A stretch of DNA of 64,000 bases. It comes from Pyricularia pennisetigena (lineage: Eukaryota > Ascomycota > Sordariomycetes > Magnaporthales > Pyriculariaceae). The stretch covers positions 7,378,641-7,442,640 of the forward strand of contig NC_043742.1 of the NCBI RefSeq assembly GCF_004337985.1, read 5' to 3'. Below the pieces are notes generated by a model. It was not told the origin of the DNA and did not search any database. It was given only the letters and a program-made list of their open reading frames with translations. This document shows, one piece after another, positions 53,204-64,000 of this stretch (the stretch's first letter is position 1; every line of letters starts with the position of its first letter). The position numbers and the translations under genes are program-made.

Positions 53204-56200
53204 GTGGCAACGATGGTTGATGGAGGATCGAAGGTTAAGAAGGCGAGCGCGAGCACCGCACCGGCGAGATGGACGCGACCAAGGAACGGAGTGGTCAATG
53301 TCGGCGTCCTTTGGTGTCGAGTATTGACGGGTTGTGAGGCGACGACGATGATGATGGTCAGGAATCGATTGCCGTCGTCAAAATCGTCCTCGTCCTCGTC
53401 GTGGACTCGCGTGCCAATGGCCCCGGGCGACCGTGCTTGCTGGTGCTGTTTCGCGTCGTTCAAATTTGGGCTTGTGCGGATCAGAAGGAAGTGCCTATTT
53501 ACATGGGGGCCAGCTCTTCTTTTCTTTTTTTGCCTCTTTTCTTTTTCTGGGGAAACGGTTGAATTGGGGGTGGTTTTTAATTAGAAGGCCCTCTTTTCTT
53601 TTCGTTTTCTTTTTTTTTTTTCTCTGCCAATCGAGTCCTGAAGGGTCTAGGTTGCCATCTTTACTGCGCCGCCTTCTTTTTTTTTTTTTTTTTTTTTCTG
53701 GGTTAATTGTCAGGTTGGATTTTCCCCCTTTCTCGTTAAATACAGTCAATCCATCCAACATTCAGAAAGGGAGGTAGGCTGGGGCTGGTAACTGGGGGGT
53801 ATTTTCTGCCGCGCTTGGTCAAGTTGGGAAATGACGAGGGCGGGGAGCATTTGCTATGACCAAAGTCTCTTTTTTGTACAGAATACGTTCCAGTGGCACC
53901 CCCAGCCGAACAAAGTACCCGCAGGCAGCCCCTTCGTCCCATCACTACTGTAAGGTTAAGTCAGCCGACAGGGGGTGCAGTCCAATTCGGTGACAGCTGT
54001 AAAATCATAATGGATTGCAGCTCTGCGGTTGCATGAAGCTATTTTCAATGCTAAGCCTGTAAAACAGTGAACCTGGCATCTAGTATGAGTATACATAGTA
54101 CTCGGATACATTGTGCTGTCCCAATGCAGACCAAGGGCAATTATACAAAAGACAGTACCTACTACAGGTACCTAGAGCTAGGTTCTCTATTTCCATGTAG
54201 CCTACCCACCCAAAAGACACGCCCAGATCTGCAAAGTTAGAGGGGGGCACAGTCCAGCACCAACACTACACCACTGCACCAACCAGGAGAAACATAACTT
54301 GTGCGGCACTATGCAGAAGGCTTCCATGCTTGCGATCCGTCGGCTCTAGCCTGGAGTCTGGACTAATGATCTGGGTGGGTAGGTACCTGGGCAGGTTTAG
54401 CACTTCAGAGGTACATCCAGGCCGCAGCTGGAGGTGAGCTGCAGCAAGCCCCCTTTTTGCCAAGACTGCCCGATTGAAGGGTGCCTAAAACCACTTGTCA
54501 TGGAGGCCTGCGATGGATCGACCATCGACATTGACGAGCAGGGCTCAGTACGAGACCTTTGTACGATGCATAAAGTTTATACAATCGTATTTTTGTACTG
54601 TCGGCTGTTCGGCCCCAGTTGAAAAAGCAAAAGAACCTGATGAAAATTTCGAGGGTCCAACCCGTAAATGACCACATTTCCAATTTCCAGACAATTGATT
54701 TTCTTACCGTGGATGCGACGACAGTAAAACCCACATGGTTAGTCTATGTTGGGAAGGGTGCCAAGTGGGGACACGACCAGAGGATGCGGAGTTGCAATTT
54801 CGTGTCAAGGTCTCCTCATTAAAATAAAATCATAGCAATACCAATCAATATCACAGCGCACATTGAGTACAGTAACTACATTCCAATTAGTGATGATATT
54901 CTCAGTCGGGAAGCATCGAGTATAACAGAGAGTAGAGACAGTTCAATAGACATATTGAAGCTGAAAGAACAACAGAAAACCAGACGAAACTGTTACGGTG
55001 GTTTGATTCGGCCTCTTTCTGTCTAGCGTGGTGGATTACAGGGATGGTATGGTCTTGATGGGAAAAGCGCGGGGCAAAAGGCTTCAAAAACGTGCCAATG
55101 CGATTGTCGATACAAGAATTTCTTCATGTTGCTTGTTTTTATTTCTGTCTGGTTCTTATAGCGTAGTATTAATTAATTAAAAAAAAAAAAAAAGCGCAAA
55201 AATACGGCAGGATACTTGACCGAGACACGGCATCCTTCACCAGACAAAGCCTGCTAGCACATCTCACGGAGTGCAGATCAGGTTCTCAGCCCCCAACGGC
55301 TGCAGCTCCAGTGCAGTCAGCCGGGCAAGGCTGGAGTTGAGTGGGCTGGTGGCTTGGAATCCCTTGTGGTAGGAACCGGATTGTCGCCAAAACATGCCGA
55401 GGTACCTGTTGCTAGTCCAGTCTAGAGGTAGTCGCCACTAGGGGCCACCACTTGACTTGGGCTGGATAAGGTATTGTGACGATGTTTGACGGCGGCTCTT
55501 CGGCAAACGATCTCTATTACTGTATTCGACACACATCATGTAATTGTGCGCCCTAGTCATCCAGACCTAGTCCTGAACTGCCTATCTGGATACATCGCGC
55601 AGTAGTTTACCAACTTTACCTCAAGGGAAACCCAGATAGCCCCACATCAGATAGTGCAATGATGTGAGGGCGAGGTGCAATTCCAACCAAGCTTGCAGGC
55701 CCAGAAATGCATACCCATCCCCCACGACGCCCACAAATGGAACCTTTTGACGTAGTGGCGGGTGCAGAAATGCAGATCAGCCTACGGAGGTCCCAGCCGC
55801 TCATCCATCTCGGCAAGTTCTGCTCCAAACTATCCAGCTTCACCTCGGTCGACGATAGTGTTGGTGTCGTCATGGTGGTCGGGCTGTCGCCGTTACGGCG
55901 CATTCTTTCTGTCTCTAGTGGTCCAGAGCCGAATTAGTGGTTCAATACTACTTTGTTACGTTATCATCGTGTGTATTATTTTCCTGGATCGGTTTAAGCT
56001 TCAAAAATACAAAATGCACTCGCCTACAGTAAACCTACTCCCGACTGGGCCCACGACAATCGCCGAGGGTTTTTATTTTTATTTTATTTTTTACCGTAGC
56101 AATGCCTAGAAAGCGCATTGGGTCTATCCAATCAGTGTCACCCGTGGAGTGAGCCAAGATCTGCGGTCAGCAAATGTGGCAAGCGATCACCTGTTTGTCC

Positions 56201-57510
56201 ACTGCGTGATGGAAAAAGGGGCTAAACAGAGAGGCTGGAGCTTTGAGGATTTCCCCCTCAGCTTGAGGTATCGATCCTAAAATAGTCATCGGTGGTTATT
56301 ATACTTTGTTACATACAGGTCACGAGGGGAGACTGCAGGGAAAGGAACAACCATCCAGCCTGTTGGATACGTTACGACGTTGCACCACTAACACGAGCGG
56401 GTTGGGTAACATGCGCGATAGAAAATGGAGAAAAAAAAAAGCTGTCTACTACATCTGGCAGTTTCGCCGGCAAGGCCGGCCTGTCTGTGCGATTGTATGC
56501 AAGCTCACCCACTTACTGTACCTACAGTAGACCTCTCAAACATACTCTGTAGGGCTATCCTTGACGCTAAGGGGTGGGTGGCAAGGTGGGCATGTCCCGT
56601 GTATTAAAAATTCGCCTTTTATTTTACTTCTCACCCGCGTTGGCCTGATTGTGGTTCATTTGGTCAGATAGGATGTGGCGATAGGTCAGGCCGGAGGCAC
56701 CAAATCGAGTCAAACTAAAATCTAGACTAGTCAAACACACAAAAAGGCGCAGTCGGATATTAGGTACATGTAAGCTTATTTAAGACGCCCAGATACACCT
56801 TACCCGACGAACCACATGGTTTTTGCATGTTGCTGCGCCCTTCTCGGCTTCTAGGGGATTTCTGGATTGATAAAATCTGGGGAAACACCGTATTGCACGG
56901 TAGAGTAGTTCTTGGGACGTAAATGAAAACAATGAATCGTGGTAATGAGGGGTGATTGACAGGGAGAGAGGATAAGGGGAGAAAAGCGAGAGAAAAAAAA
57001 AAAAAAAAGAAAAAAAAGAAACCTTCCCGTCACAAGAACAAAGGAAAGGCTAGTCTGGCCAGCCTACAAAGGTACACACCAATTGTCTGGAACCAGATCG
57101 CCAATTTGAAAACCACCTGCTTCTTTGAGCTCTTGGCGGCGTACGTACTAGTAGCCCATTTTTTTTGGTGACGTAAGGAAATCGTTCTGGTCAAGTATCC
57201 GATGCAGGATCGATTGGTTGCGTCGCGACGGACTTGTGCCCGTTCGCCCCCGCATCAACAACGGAAGGAAAGCGCAGGGTGCGGTGAACCAAGGCGCGAT
57301 TTGGCCTTTTGAAAATCACGTGACTGGGACTTCATCTGCTATTCCCGCATGTTCTGGTGGGCTCCAGCTGGCCAAGGCTGCACCAATAGCATCACTTCTA
57401 TTTTTATCATCGCGAGTCGACTGGACAAATCGGGGGTTTGTTTACTTGTTGACGTTTGTTTTGTTCTTATTGACCAATCATATCCAAATTTTACTCTACT
57501 ACCTACATTT
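53204..57510. other. 4.3-kb region with no recognisable gene
   Basis: T- and A-homopolymers (for example T tract near 53678-53697, A tract near 55181-55193) and AT-rich DNA; no protein-like frame, RNA gene or transposon seen. Confidence 0.5.
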
Positions 57511-59284
57511 TTAACGGAACAGAGGCAGCATCTGGTGCGTGTAATGGTGGTCGCCATGAGAGTGCGTGTCCCTCTTCAGGTTCGCCGGTGGCGTTCCCAT
57601 CCAGCCCTCGGTGGCGTTGGCGCGGATCAGCTGGGTCGCCGCCGCCATGTCGACACCCAGGACCTGCTCGACAAACTTGGGCAAGTCCGTGTTGTCGCGG
57701 TTGCCTGTCATGCTGGCCTTGTACTCGGCCAGCTTGTCGCCGGCCGCGTATCCGTACAGGACGACGTCGACCGCCGAGTGCCCGCTCGACGAGAAGTGGA
57801 TACCCGCCCTCGACGCGAGCAGGTTGCCCATCTCGGATCCCAGGTTGCCTGACATCAGCGTGTTGACCTCGGCTTCCGTGGCGTCGGCGAGGCCGTACGC
57901 AGGCAGAATCTCAGACTGGAGGAAGGCCCGCTTGTCGGCTGTGGAGCCGGAAAATGCATCGTACCGCTTGACCAGCTCCTCAGTCGACGCCGTGGCTGCC
58001 TTCAACGGCAGAGGGTTGTATCCTGTCAGCGTCAGGCCACCGCACTCATGGTCTGCCGCCGACATGAGCATCGTGTCTGGGTGCTCGTCGATCCACTTTT
58101 GCACATACTCGAGCACCTCGTTGTACATGATGATGTCGAACAGGTGCGACGCAGGGTCGTTGGCGTGGCCTGCGTGGTCAATGCGTGACGCCTCGATCAT
58201 GAGGAAGTAGCCCTTGTCGCCTGCGCTCGTCGCCCGGTCCAGAGCGTTGATGGCTGTCTCGGCCATCTCCAGCAGGGACGGCTCCTGCGTCGGGTTGCGC
58301 GACCTGTCAATCTCGTACATCATCTGCCCGTCGTTGAACAGTCCGATGAACGGCAGGTTCGTGTTCCCGAGACCCTTGTCGAGTGCGTCGAACGCGGTGC
58401 GGTTCTGCATCACGTGATAGCCATTCTCGCGCGCGAAGCCGAAGAGATCTGCATCATCGGGCCTGCAGGAGCCGCTCTCTCCTTGGGGCTTGAAGTAGCA
58501 CTGTACAATGGAGATCAAAAGTCAGCTTTGTTCATCCCGACTGGACCATCCCTTCCCTGATCAACAGGGAGCCAGTCCACTTACCCGACCACCGCCCATC
58601 AAAATGTCCACAAAGGGGCCAAATGGGTGGTTGTATCCTATTTGATGCTTGGCGATATCCGCATACATGTCTCTGTGAGCAACATGCGCAGAGTAGGCTT
58701 TGAACACAGTCGTCAGTCGCCGTCTGGGCAAGTCTTACAAGAAAGGAGCAGGTTAGGTTGTAGACTCACAAGCCGGTGTGGCGTGGTTGATCGTGCTGGT
58801 GACGACCAGTCCGGTCTTCATGCCTGAGAGATGCGCCGCCTCCAGGATCGAACCGACAGGTTCGACGGCGTCGTTGACACCGATAGCTAGACGTCCAGCA
58901 ACCCCTGTTAGCAAGTTTGTCCACTCGACGGACGCACACGCGATCCACGTCAACCACCAACCGCCGCTGAAACTAACCCGCGTTATAGGTCTTGACGCCG
59001 CAGGCAAACGCAGTCCCTGAGGCCGCCGAGTCGGTAACCAAGGCGTCGCTGGCTTGTGTCCGCACGTTGCCCAGAACCATCTTGTCACCCGGGAGCTGGA
59101 ATCCAACCGGCCGTTTCGGGTTCTCGCCGTTCTGGATGAGCGACACATAGTCCCTCGCCATGGTCTGTGACGCCGGCCCGAAGCCATCCGGAACAATATA
59201 GATGAAGTTCTTGGCCGACGGCACAGCCTGGACGCTCAGAGCCGCCCAGGCCGCCATGGCGATAGCCGTCACTGCAGTGCGCAT
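57511..59284 (-). CDS. Alkaline phosphatase, secreted or vacuolar
   Basis: Zinc/magnesium phosphomonoesterase. Minus-strand exons 58978..59284, 58770..58886, 58585..58697 and 57511..58500 give 508 aa. The first 20 residues (MRTAVTAIAMAAWAALSVQA) form a cleavable signal peptide, unlike the yeast Pho8 membrane anchor, so secretion is likely. Motifs: metal-binding PDGFG (Asp33), nucleophile Ser86 in VTDSAASGTA, INHATPA joined by splicing to SYSAHVAHRDMY, ILMGGGR, the metal ligands of EASRIDHAGHAND and SAADHECGG, and the late His in SSSGHSAVDV. The C-terminus is His-rich (HSHGDHHYTHQM), an unusual tail. Splice sites: AAAG, CTAG and ACAG acceptors. A TATATA box lies about 170 bp upstream. Confidence 0.95.
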
Positions 59285-59454
59285 TGTTGTAGTTGACGAG
59301 TCTGCTCAGTTTTCTGAAAAGGGTGACTTGTAAGCCTGTGCCTGTTGGGCCTGTGCCTTTCTTGCTTCGTCGTCTTTAAACAACTGCGGCAAAGTGCTGC
59401 TGCGGACGTCACGCAATCCTCGGATCAACCATGGACGGCATGATGTTGGCGACT

Positions 59455-59463
59455 CATATATAC
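59455..59463 (-). promoter_or_regulatory. TATA box candidate for alkaline phosphatase
   Basis: GTATATATG on the minus strand, about 170 bp upstream of the ATG at 59284. Confidence 0.4.
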
Positions 59464-61113
59464 TTCTTCATATGGCACTATGCAGGTAGATTCGTTGTCG
59501 CCCCATCCGGAAATGTCGGCTCTGGTGTTCACTCAAAAGCCAAGCCCTCGTTTACTACCTTTATTTTTTTTTCTGTATCCTCCTTCCAATGTTGAACATT
59601 TCTCCACATCCAGCGAGACCTGAAATCACACATCCATACATTCGTCCCCGTGGGTGCGGTTGTGACCTTGGGTTGATCATATGCGGACGAATTCCCCTCA
59701 AAACCCCCACCACCTCTCAAACCCCAGGAGCGCCCCTCAGTTATCGGGTGGCCACCAAGGAAATCGTAGGATAAGGTCTGGGGATCTGCAGCCTTTTCCG
59801 ATGACGCCAAAGATAATTGACGGTCATGGTCGCCGCAGCGAATCTTGCCCGGTACCTATGGGTTATACTAGAAAAGGAATCAAATCGTCGGATGGGAGCA
59901 TGTGGTGCTCTGTCGCGATTTCACTCGGTACTGGATAACGGTAGGTGAGACATTGGCTCTTTTCTCCTCATCTCCAATTTTTATTTCCCGTCTCCCCCCC
60001 ATTTCTTGGCTTTTCTTCTTAATCTTAACCACGTTCTGCTAGTTACGATTGGTCTTTTCCCCCTCTGCCCTTTGCTGTTCTTCATCTTGCCCCGTAAAGA
60101 CTGCAGACGCCAAGCTCTCTGTGGGAGGGGGAGATGGGCCCTAAGGATTGAAGACTATGCTTGGCATATGCGGCGTGCATTTTTTCGTTTTTTTCTCTTT
60201 TCGTGCAACTGCCCCAATAACATGATGTGTTTTTCTCAATGTCGTAGCCTCGTCTCCAGCGAAAGAGAAGGAAGAAAAAAAAAGAAAAAAAAGAGAGAGA
60301 AATTTACAATCCAAGACATGACTCCAGTCATGTTTTCCGATAGATACTGTAATTGTTAACCATGTGCAGAATAAGACTCCTCTCTACATTCCGAAATATT
60401 GCCAACAAGATTGGCGGTGACACAAATAAACAGCCCATTTTTGCCTCTGGACCCAGCCGCGTATTTGGGAGGTGGTATCGGACAGCCCACCCGCCCATTG
60501 GGTCGTACGTAATTCATCACCAAGAGGGGGGGGGGGGGGGGGGTTCGGCCCGTCGTTCGGGACGTCTCGCATGAGGAGTAAACTGTCCACGATGCCCGTC
60601 CGATCCCGGTGGTCATGGCTGTTGTTTACCGAGGCGCTGTCACTACGTGTTGGCAGTTGCGTTGTGGATGAGATCAAAAACCTGCTTGGGATGAACTTTG
60701 CTCAAGGACCATGCGGAAAAGCAAGCAGTCAATCCGACGGCCTAACCAACGTGGTGACTGTAGAGGCTTCATGATGATAAATATAGCTTGATATACACCC
60801 ATAAACAACTCTTTGGAATGCTTGATTTTCCAGTGTCCAGATAAAATGCATCAGCAAGGAGACAAGGGCCAGTAGATGAGCGGGATACCACATCACGATG
60901 TCGGCGAGCGGTACTGCTAGGCTGTTGAGATTGTTTATGTGAAGCTCCCCGTTTTGTCGAGGATGCATACCCGCCGACATTTACGGCTACCTAATCTTGT
61001 TCTCGAGCAAATGCAACATCTCCTTCACCTATCCAAGCAGCTGGCCGCAATGAACGAAGGCCAAAAACGAGCGAAATACAACGGCGCATCATAAAACTCC
61101 CATCACCCAGCAC
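59464..61113. other. Intergenic, no gene seen
   Basis: Contains an uninterrupted G18 tract (60526-60543), listed separately, and A/T-rich DNA. The minus-strand frame at 59529-59810 is not convincing. Confidence 0.5.
60526..60543 (+). repeat. G18 homopolymer
   Basis: Eighteen consecutive G, a sequence able to form G-quadruplexes; exact length may be unreliable. Confidence 0.85.
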
Positions 61114-62924
61114 TCACTGAGGCCGCACAGCACCCGCCTCGTACCTGGCCCAGCGGGTATTGATGTACTGGCGCACGTTCCTGCCCCAAAAGGCCAGGGG
61201 CACGGCGACGAGGCCCAGCACCAGCACGACGGCGGCCAGCTCGAGCGAGGTGCCCAGGTAGCCCTGGGAGCGCAGCCAGGGCGTGATGGCGTAGGTAAGG
61301 CCGAAGCTGAGGGCGGAGCTGACGCCGCCCACGACGGCGATGGCAGCGGCGGCCCACTGCGGAAACACGGCCGTGGCCCAGAGCGTGTTGGCGACGCCGT
61401 TGGTGACGTACGAGAAGGTGTTGAGCCCGTAGGCCGCGTAGACGCACCCGGCCGGCCACCCGAGGCGCACCGCCACGCCGTACAGCACCAGGCTGGCCAC
61501 GCCGGCCACGACGGGCTGCGCAAACGCAAACAGGTACACCTCGGCGTGCCGGACGCCGTGGCTGCGGCGCGTGAAGCGGTTCGTCACCCGTGACGTGAGG
61601 CAGCCGGCCGCGGGCCAGGCGGCCAGGGCACCGGCGGCAGACGCCAGGCTGACGAGGCCGACGGCGCGCGTCGAGAGCGAGTAGGGCGGCGAGGTCAGCA
61701 CCATGGGGTATGTGGTGCCCATGAGCATCATGCCGGCAAAGTTGGCGGCGGTGAAGAGGCACACCCAGAAGATGAGCGGGTTGACGAGGCAGATGGCGAG
61801 CTGCGGGAAGAAGGCGACAGCGGAGCGCCAGTCAGCCCCCTTGGCCTTGCGGACGCGCATCTGCCGCAGCCAGAGCCTCGTCCTCTCGTGGCCTTGGCCG
61901 CCGGCCGCCGAGGTCGTCCTGGGCGTGGCGGCCATGGCCGCGTGCCTCTGCAAGCCGTGCTCGGTGCCGACGATGGGCGGCCCGCCACCGGCTACCTGGT
62001 CCCAGCCCTCGTAGACGCGCATCTTCTCCGCGCCTCCCTGCACGAGGATGCGTCCGTCCAGCGCGACGGGCGGCCGAACGAAATAAGTCTCGGGGACGAA
62101 GAGCAACGCGAGTAGGAAGACGGCAAAAGCGGCTATGGACCAGAACTTGTACGTCGAGCGCCAGTCGAGAGCCGTGTCGACGGAGAACGGCACTAGGGCC
62201 AGTATCACCTGGGACATGGTGCCGCTCAGGGCCCAGGTTGCCGCGATTGCGCCAGGCCGCTGGTGAACAAAGGTAAGATCCACGACGGCCAGGAGGATCT
62301 GGACGCGTCACGCTCCGGTCAGCACGCTCTTGAGACCCTTTGGCTGCTATTTGGGTAGAGGGCCTTGTCCATGGGTACTTACCACTCCCACAGTCGCGCC
62401 GTTTGCAAAGCCTTGGGTGGAAAGGGCAACGACGAGATGAACAAGGGAGGATGTTACAGACGCACAGACAGTTGCGATGGCGACTAGAAGGGCACAAAAG
62501 AGTATTACGGGGCGTCTGCCAAGCAAGATGGAGCAAGGAACCCAAAAGACTGCCCCTATACCCATAAAGAGTGGCGGAACCGTGTCTAGATGATCAATAG
62601 TGAAAGGCCCAACAGGCTTGGACCTCTTTGTTAGAACGGTCCTCGCTAGAATTTGGCTTAGTGTGTTAAAGCACTTACATTCTTTCCAAACTCCTTTTCA
62701 AAAGCTACAAACAAAAGACCGGGAAACTGCTGGATTGCCATGGCAAATGTGCCATACAGCACCAGTATGCTTAAAGCCAAGCAGCGTCTGCGTAGACTCC
62801 AGCTCAGAGGATCATCCGGGGAGTTGCTGGGGATGGGAAGACTGAGCAGGGTGCCGTCCTCTGCGACGAGGAATACGCTCCCAATCTCTTCGCCAGATCT
62901 GGCGGCCGAGCTTAGCGTTGTCAT
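61114..62924 (-). CDS. Major facilitator superfamily transporter
   Basis: Minus-strand exons 62679..62924, 62383..62625 and 61114..62298 (557 aa). The N-terminus is cytosolic and contains DDPLSWSLRRRCLALSIL, the DPxxWS..R motif seen ahead of helix 1 in many fungal DHA1-type carriers. Helix 2 is followed by a variant of MFS motif A, LLGRRPVIL. Introns interrupt helix regions without shifting frame (VGV joins ILLAVVDLTF). The long central loop after FVPETYFVRPP holds Gly/Ala-rich sequence, and six more helices follow, ending in a basic tail. The C-terminal half is very GC-rich. Start: ATG 62924; the frame is open further up but without another ATG. Substrate unknown. A TATATAAG box lies about 235 bp upstream. 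Confidence 0.88.
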
Positions 62925-64000
62925 GTTGGCGATTGCTGGTATCGCGTCGTAAAGATCGACTGGGGGGACAGGAAGCGGCGTAGAAAGAATGACTTCTGCT
63001 TTCCTAACCCAATTATTAAGAGACAAAAATGAGCGAGTCCATAAATCGCTATTCTGAGACCGGCTCAAACCAGCTCCTTTTTGCAGGGTTCATAAGAAGC
63101 GAAAGAGATGCCTTGGGAGAGAGAAAGCATGACTGTCGACCGGGGGAATCAGTTCTAGCTTATATAAAATTCGGCCAGGTTAGGCGGTGACCTCGGAACT
63201 GAGATGAGATTTAATCTAGAACCAGACGGCGCAACTATATACCTGGGATGAGTGCGATACCCAGGATAACGCTCCAAGCTTTGCAAGCCAGGAGCTAACA
63301 CAGCACGAGGTTGAATGGTGTGAACTAAAGAGGATGCCGGGCTGAAAGCTTTCTGCTCTGTAAGCAGCGATGTTGGTTCGAGGCGAGGCCCATTAAGGTT
63401 TGTGATCTCTGGCACCGCTGACACCCCAAACCTCGATATTCTTATCCATGAAGATGGGATTCTTGAGATTCCGCCCACGGTTTACATCTGTAATCCCCAG
63501 TATCAAGGGTAGCTAACGACTCGAGGCATCGGGGAGTTAAGAACTAAGGGGAAACGCAGGGAAGTACCGCGCGGGACCCAAAAGGGCTTTTGGACATATT
63601 TGACCAGGGACAACCCTTGATCTACCGCATGGGGAGTCTTTAAGTAAGATAGTAGTCAGCTCTCGGAAGAGTCATGGCCCCAGGACGCAGGCAACGACAT
63701 CATTCCACAGGAAACCAAACGGTCAGCTGCCTGACACAGCCCCCTCGAAGCTTCATCCGGATTTGGATTATAGGCCAGAGGGAACTGTATACTAGGCCAG
63801 CCTCCAAGATAGTGCCGTGAGCCATGGGAAATAGCCGCATCTATGTTGGAATCTATCGACGACCCGTGCCACGTCGACCATCCCAAATGAGACCAGACAT
63901 AAGCTCAGGTAGAACCGGCCAGGCGGCACCGACCCGAGTCTAGACCTAGAAGAATCGTCGTCTGAAGGTGGCAGTGTAAGTGAGTCCTTGGTCGACCTGT
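62925..64000. other. Promoter flank and gene-free end of window
   Basis: Upstream region of the transporter; no coding-like frame recognised up to the right edge. Confidence 0.5.
63159..63166 (-). promoter_or_regulatory. TATA box candidate for the MFS transporter
   Basis: TATATAAG on the minus strand, about 235 bp upstream of the ATG at 62924. Confidence 0.4.

Noticed and set aside
59529..59810. Minus-strand 93-codon frame upstream of alkaline phosphatase
   Set aside because: Gly/Trp-rich odd composition and position in the promoter; no family resemblance.
1..64000. tRNA, rRNA, CRISPR arrays, secondary-metabolite cluster
   Set aside because: No B-box/cloverleaf, rRNA signature, regularly spaced repeats, or PKS/NRPS/terpene motifs were recognised on either strand by reading; tRNAscan-SE and Rfam would be decisive for RNAs.

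Overview
The window is nuclear DNA from a filamentous ascomycete. Genes are split by short GT..AG introns (about 50-270 nt), housekeeping proteins have typical fungal sequence, and gene-free stretches are long and full of A/T homopolymers. A BAS2-like tandem-domain secreted protein and the overall gene style suggest Sordariomycetes, possibly Magnaporthales; that placement is inference. Coding regions are clearly richer in GC than the spacers. Three runs of N (19509-19964, 41196-41229, 51373-51380) mark assembly gaps beside homopolymers.

Layout. 1-4.1 kb: 3' part of a dipeptidyl aminopeptidase B-type protease, then NAD(P)H-hydrate dehydratase. 4.1-10.6 kb: no supportable gene. 10.6-12.7 kb: a large Ser-rich protein of unknown function. 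13.8-15.1 kb: an Rnl5 (DRB0094)-type RNA ligase, convergent with a cysteine-rich secreted protein (15.4-16.1 kb, minus strand), followed by a second small secreted protein (17.7-18.2 kb, minus). 21.0-21.5 kb: a YbjQ/UPF0145 protein. 23.6-26.7 kb: a compact housekeeping cluster with mitochondrial pyruvate carrier MPC1, Sm protein B (both minus) and ribosomal protein L11 (plus, divergent from SmB). 29-31.8 kb: decayed coding sequence bounded by two diverged copies of one segment. 32.2-34.7 kb: ATP synthase alpha subunit. 35.8-38.3 kb: an unknown large gene broken by one nonsense codon and one frameshift. 38.3-43.1 kb: no gene seen. 43.1-47.5 kb: pyruvate carboxylase. 48.8-51.2 kb: a small coiled-coil protein and a Fig1-type membrane protein. 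52.8-53.2 kb: a possible single-pass membrane protein. 57.5-59.3 kb: a secreted alkaline phosphatase. 61.1-62.9 kb: an MFS transporter.

Three genes share a mitochondrial energy theme (MPC1, pyruvate carboxylase, ATP synthase alpha), but they are far apart and on both strands; this is not a cluster in the secondary-metabolite sense. No biosynthetic cluster, CRISPR array, rRNA or tRNA was recognised. The features most worth following up are the RNA ligase, the two secreted proteins, the YbjQ protein, the broken unknown gene, the decayed paralogous block, and the splicing oddities (9-nt and 13-nt exons, an ATG-only coding exon, and a stop-free 66-nt intron in SmB).
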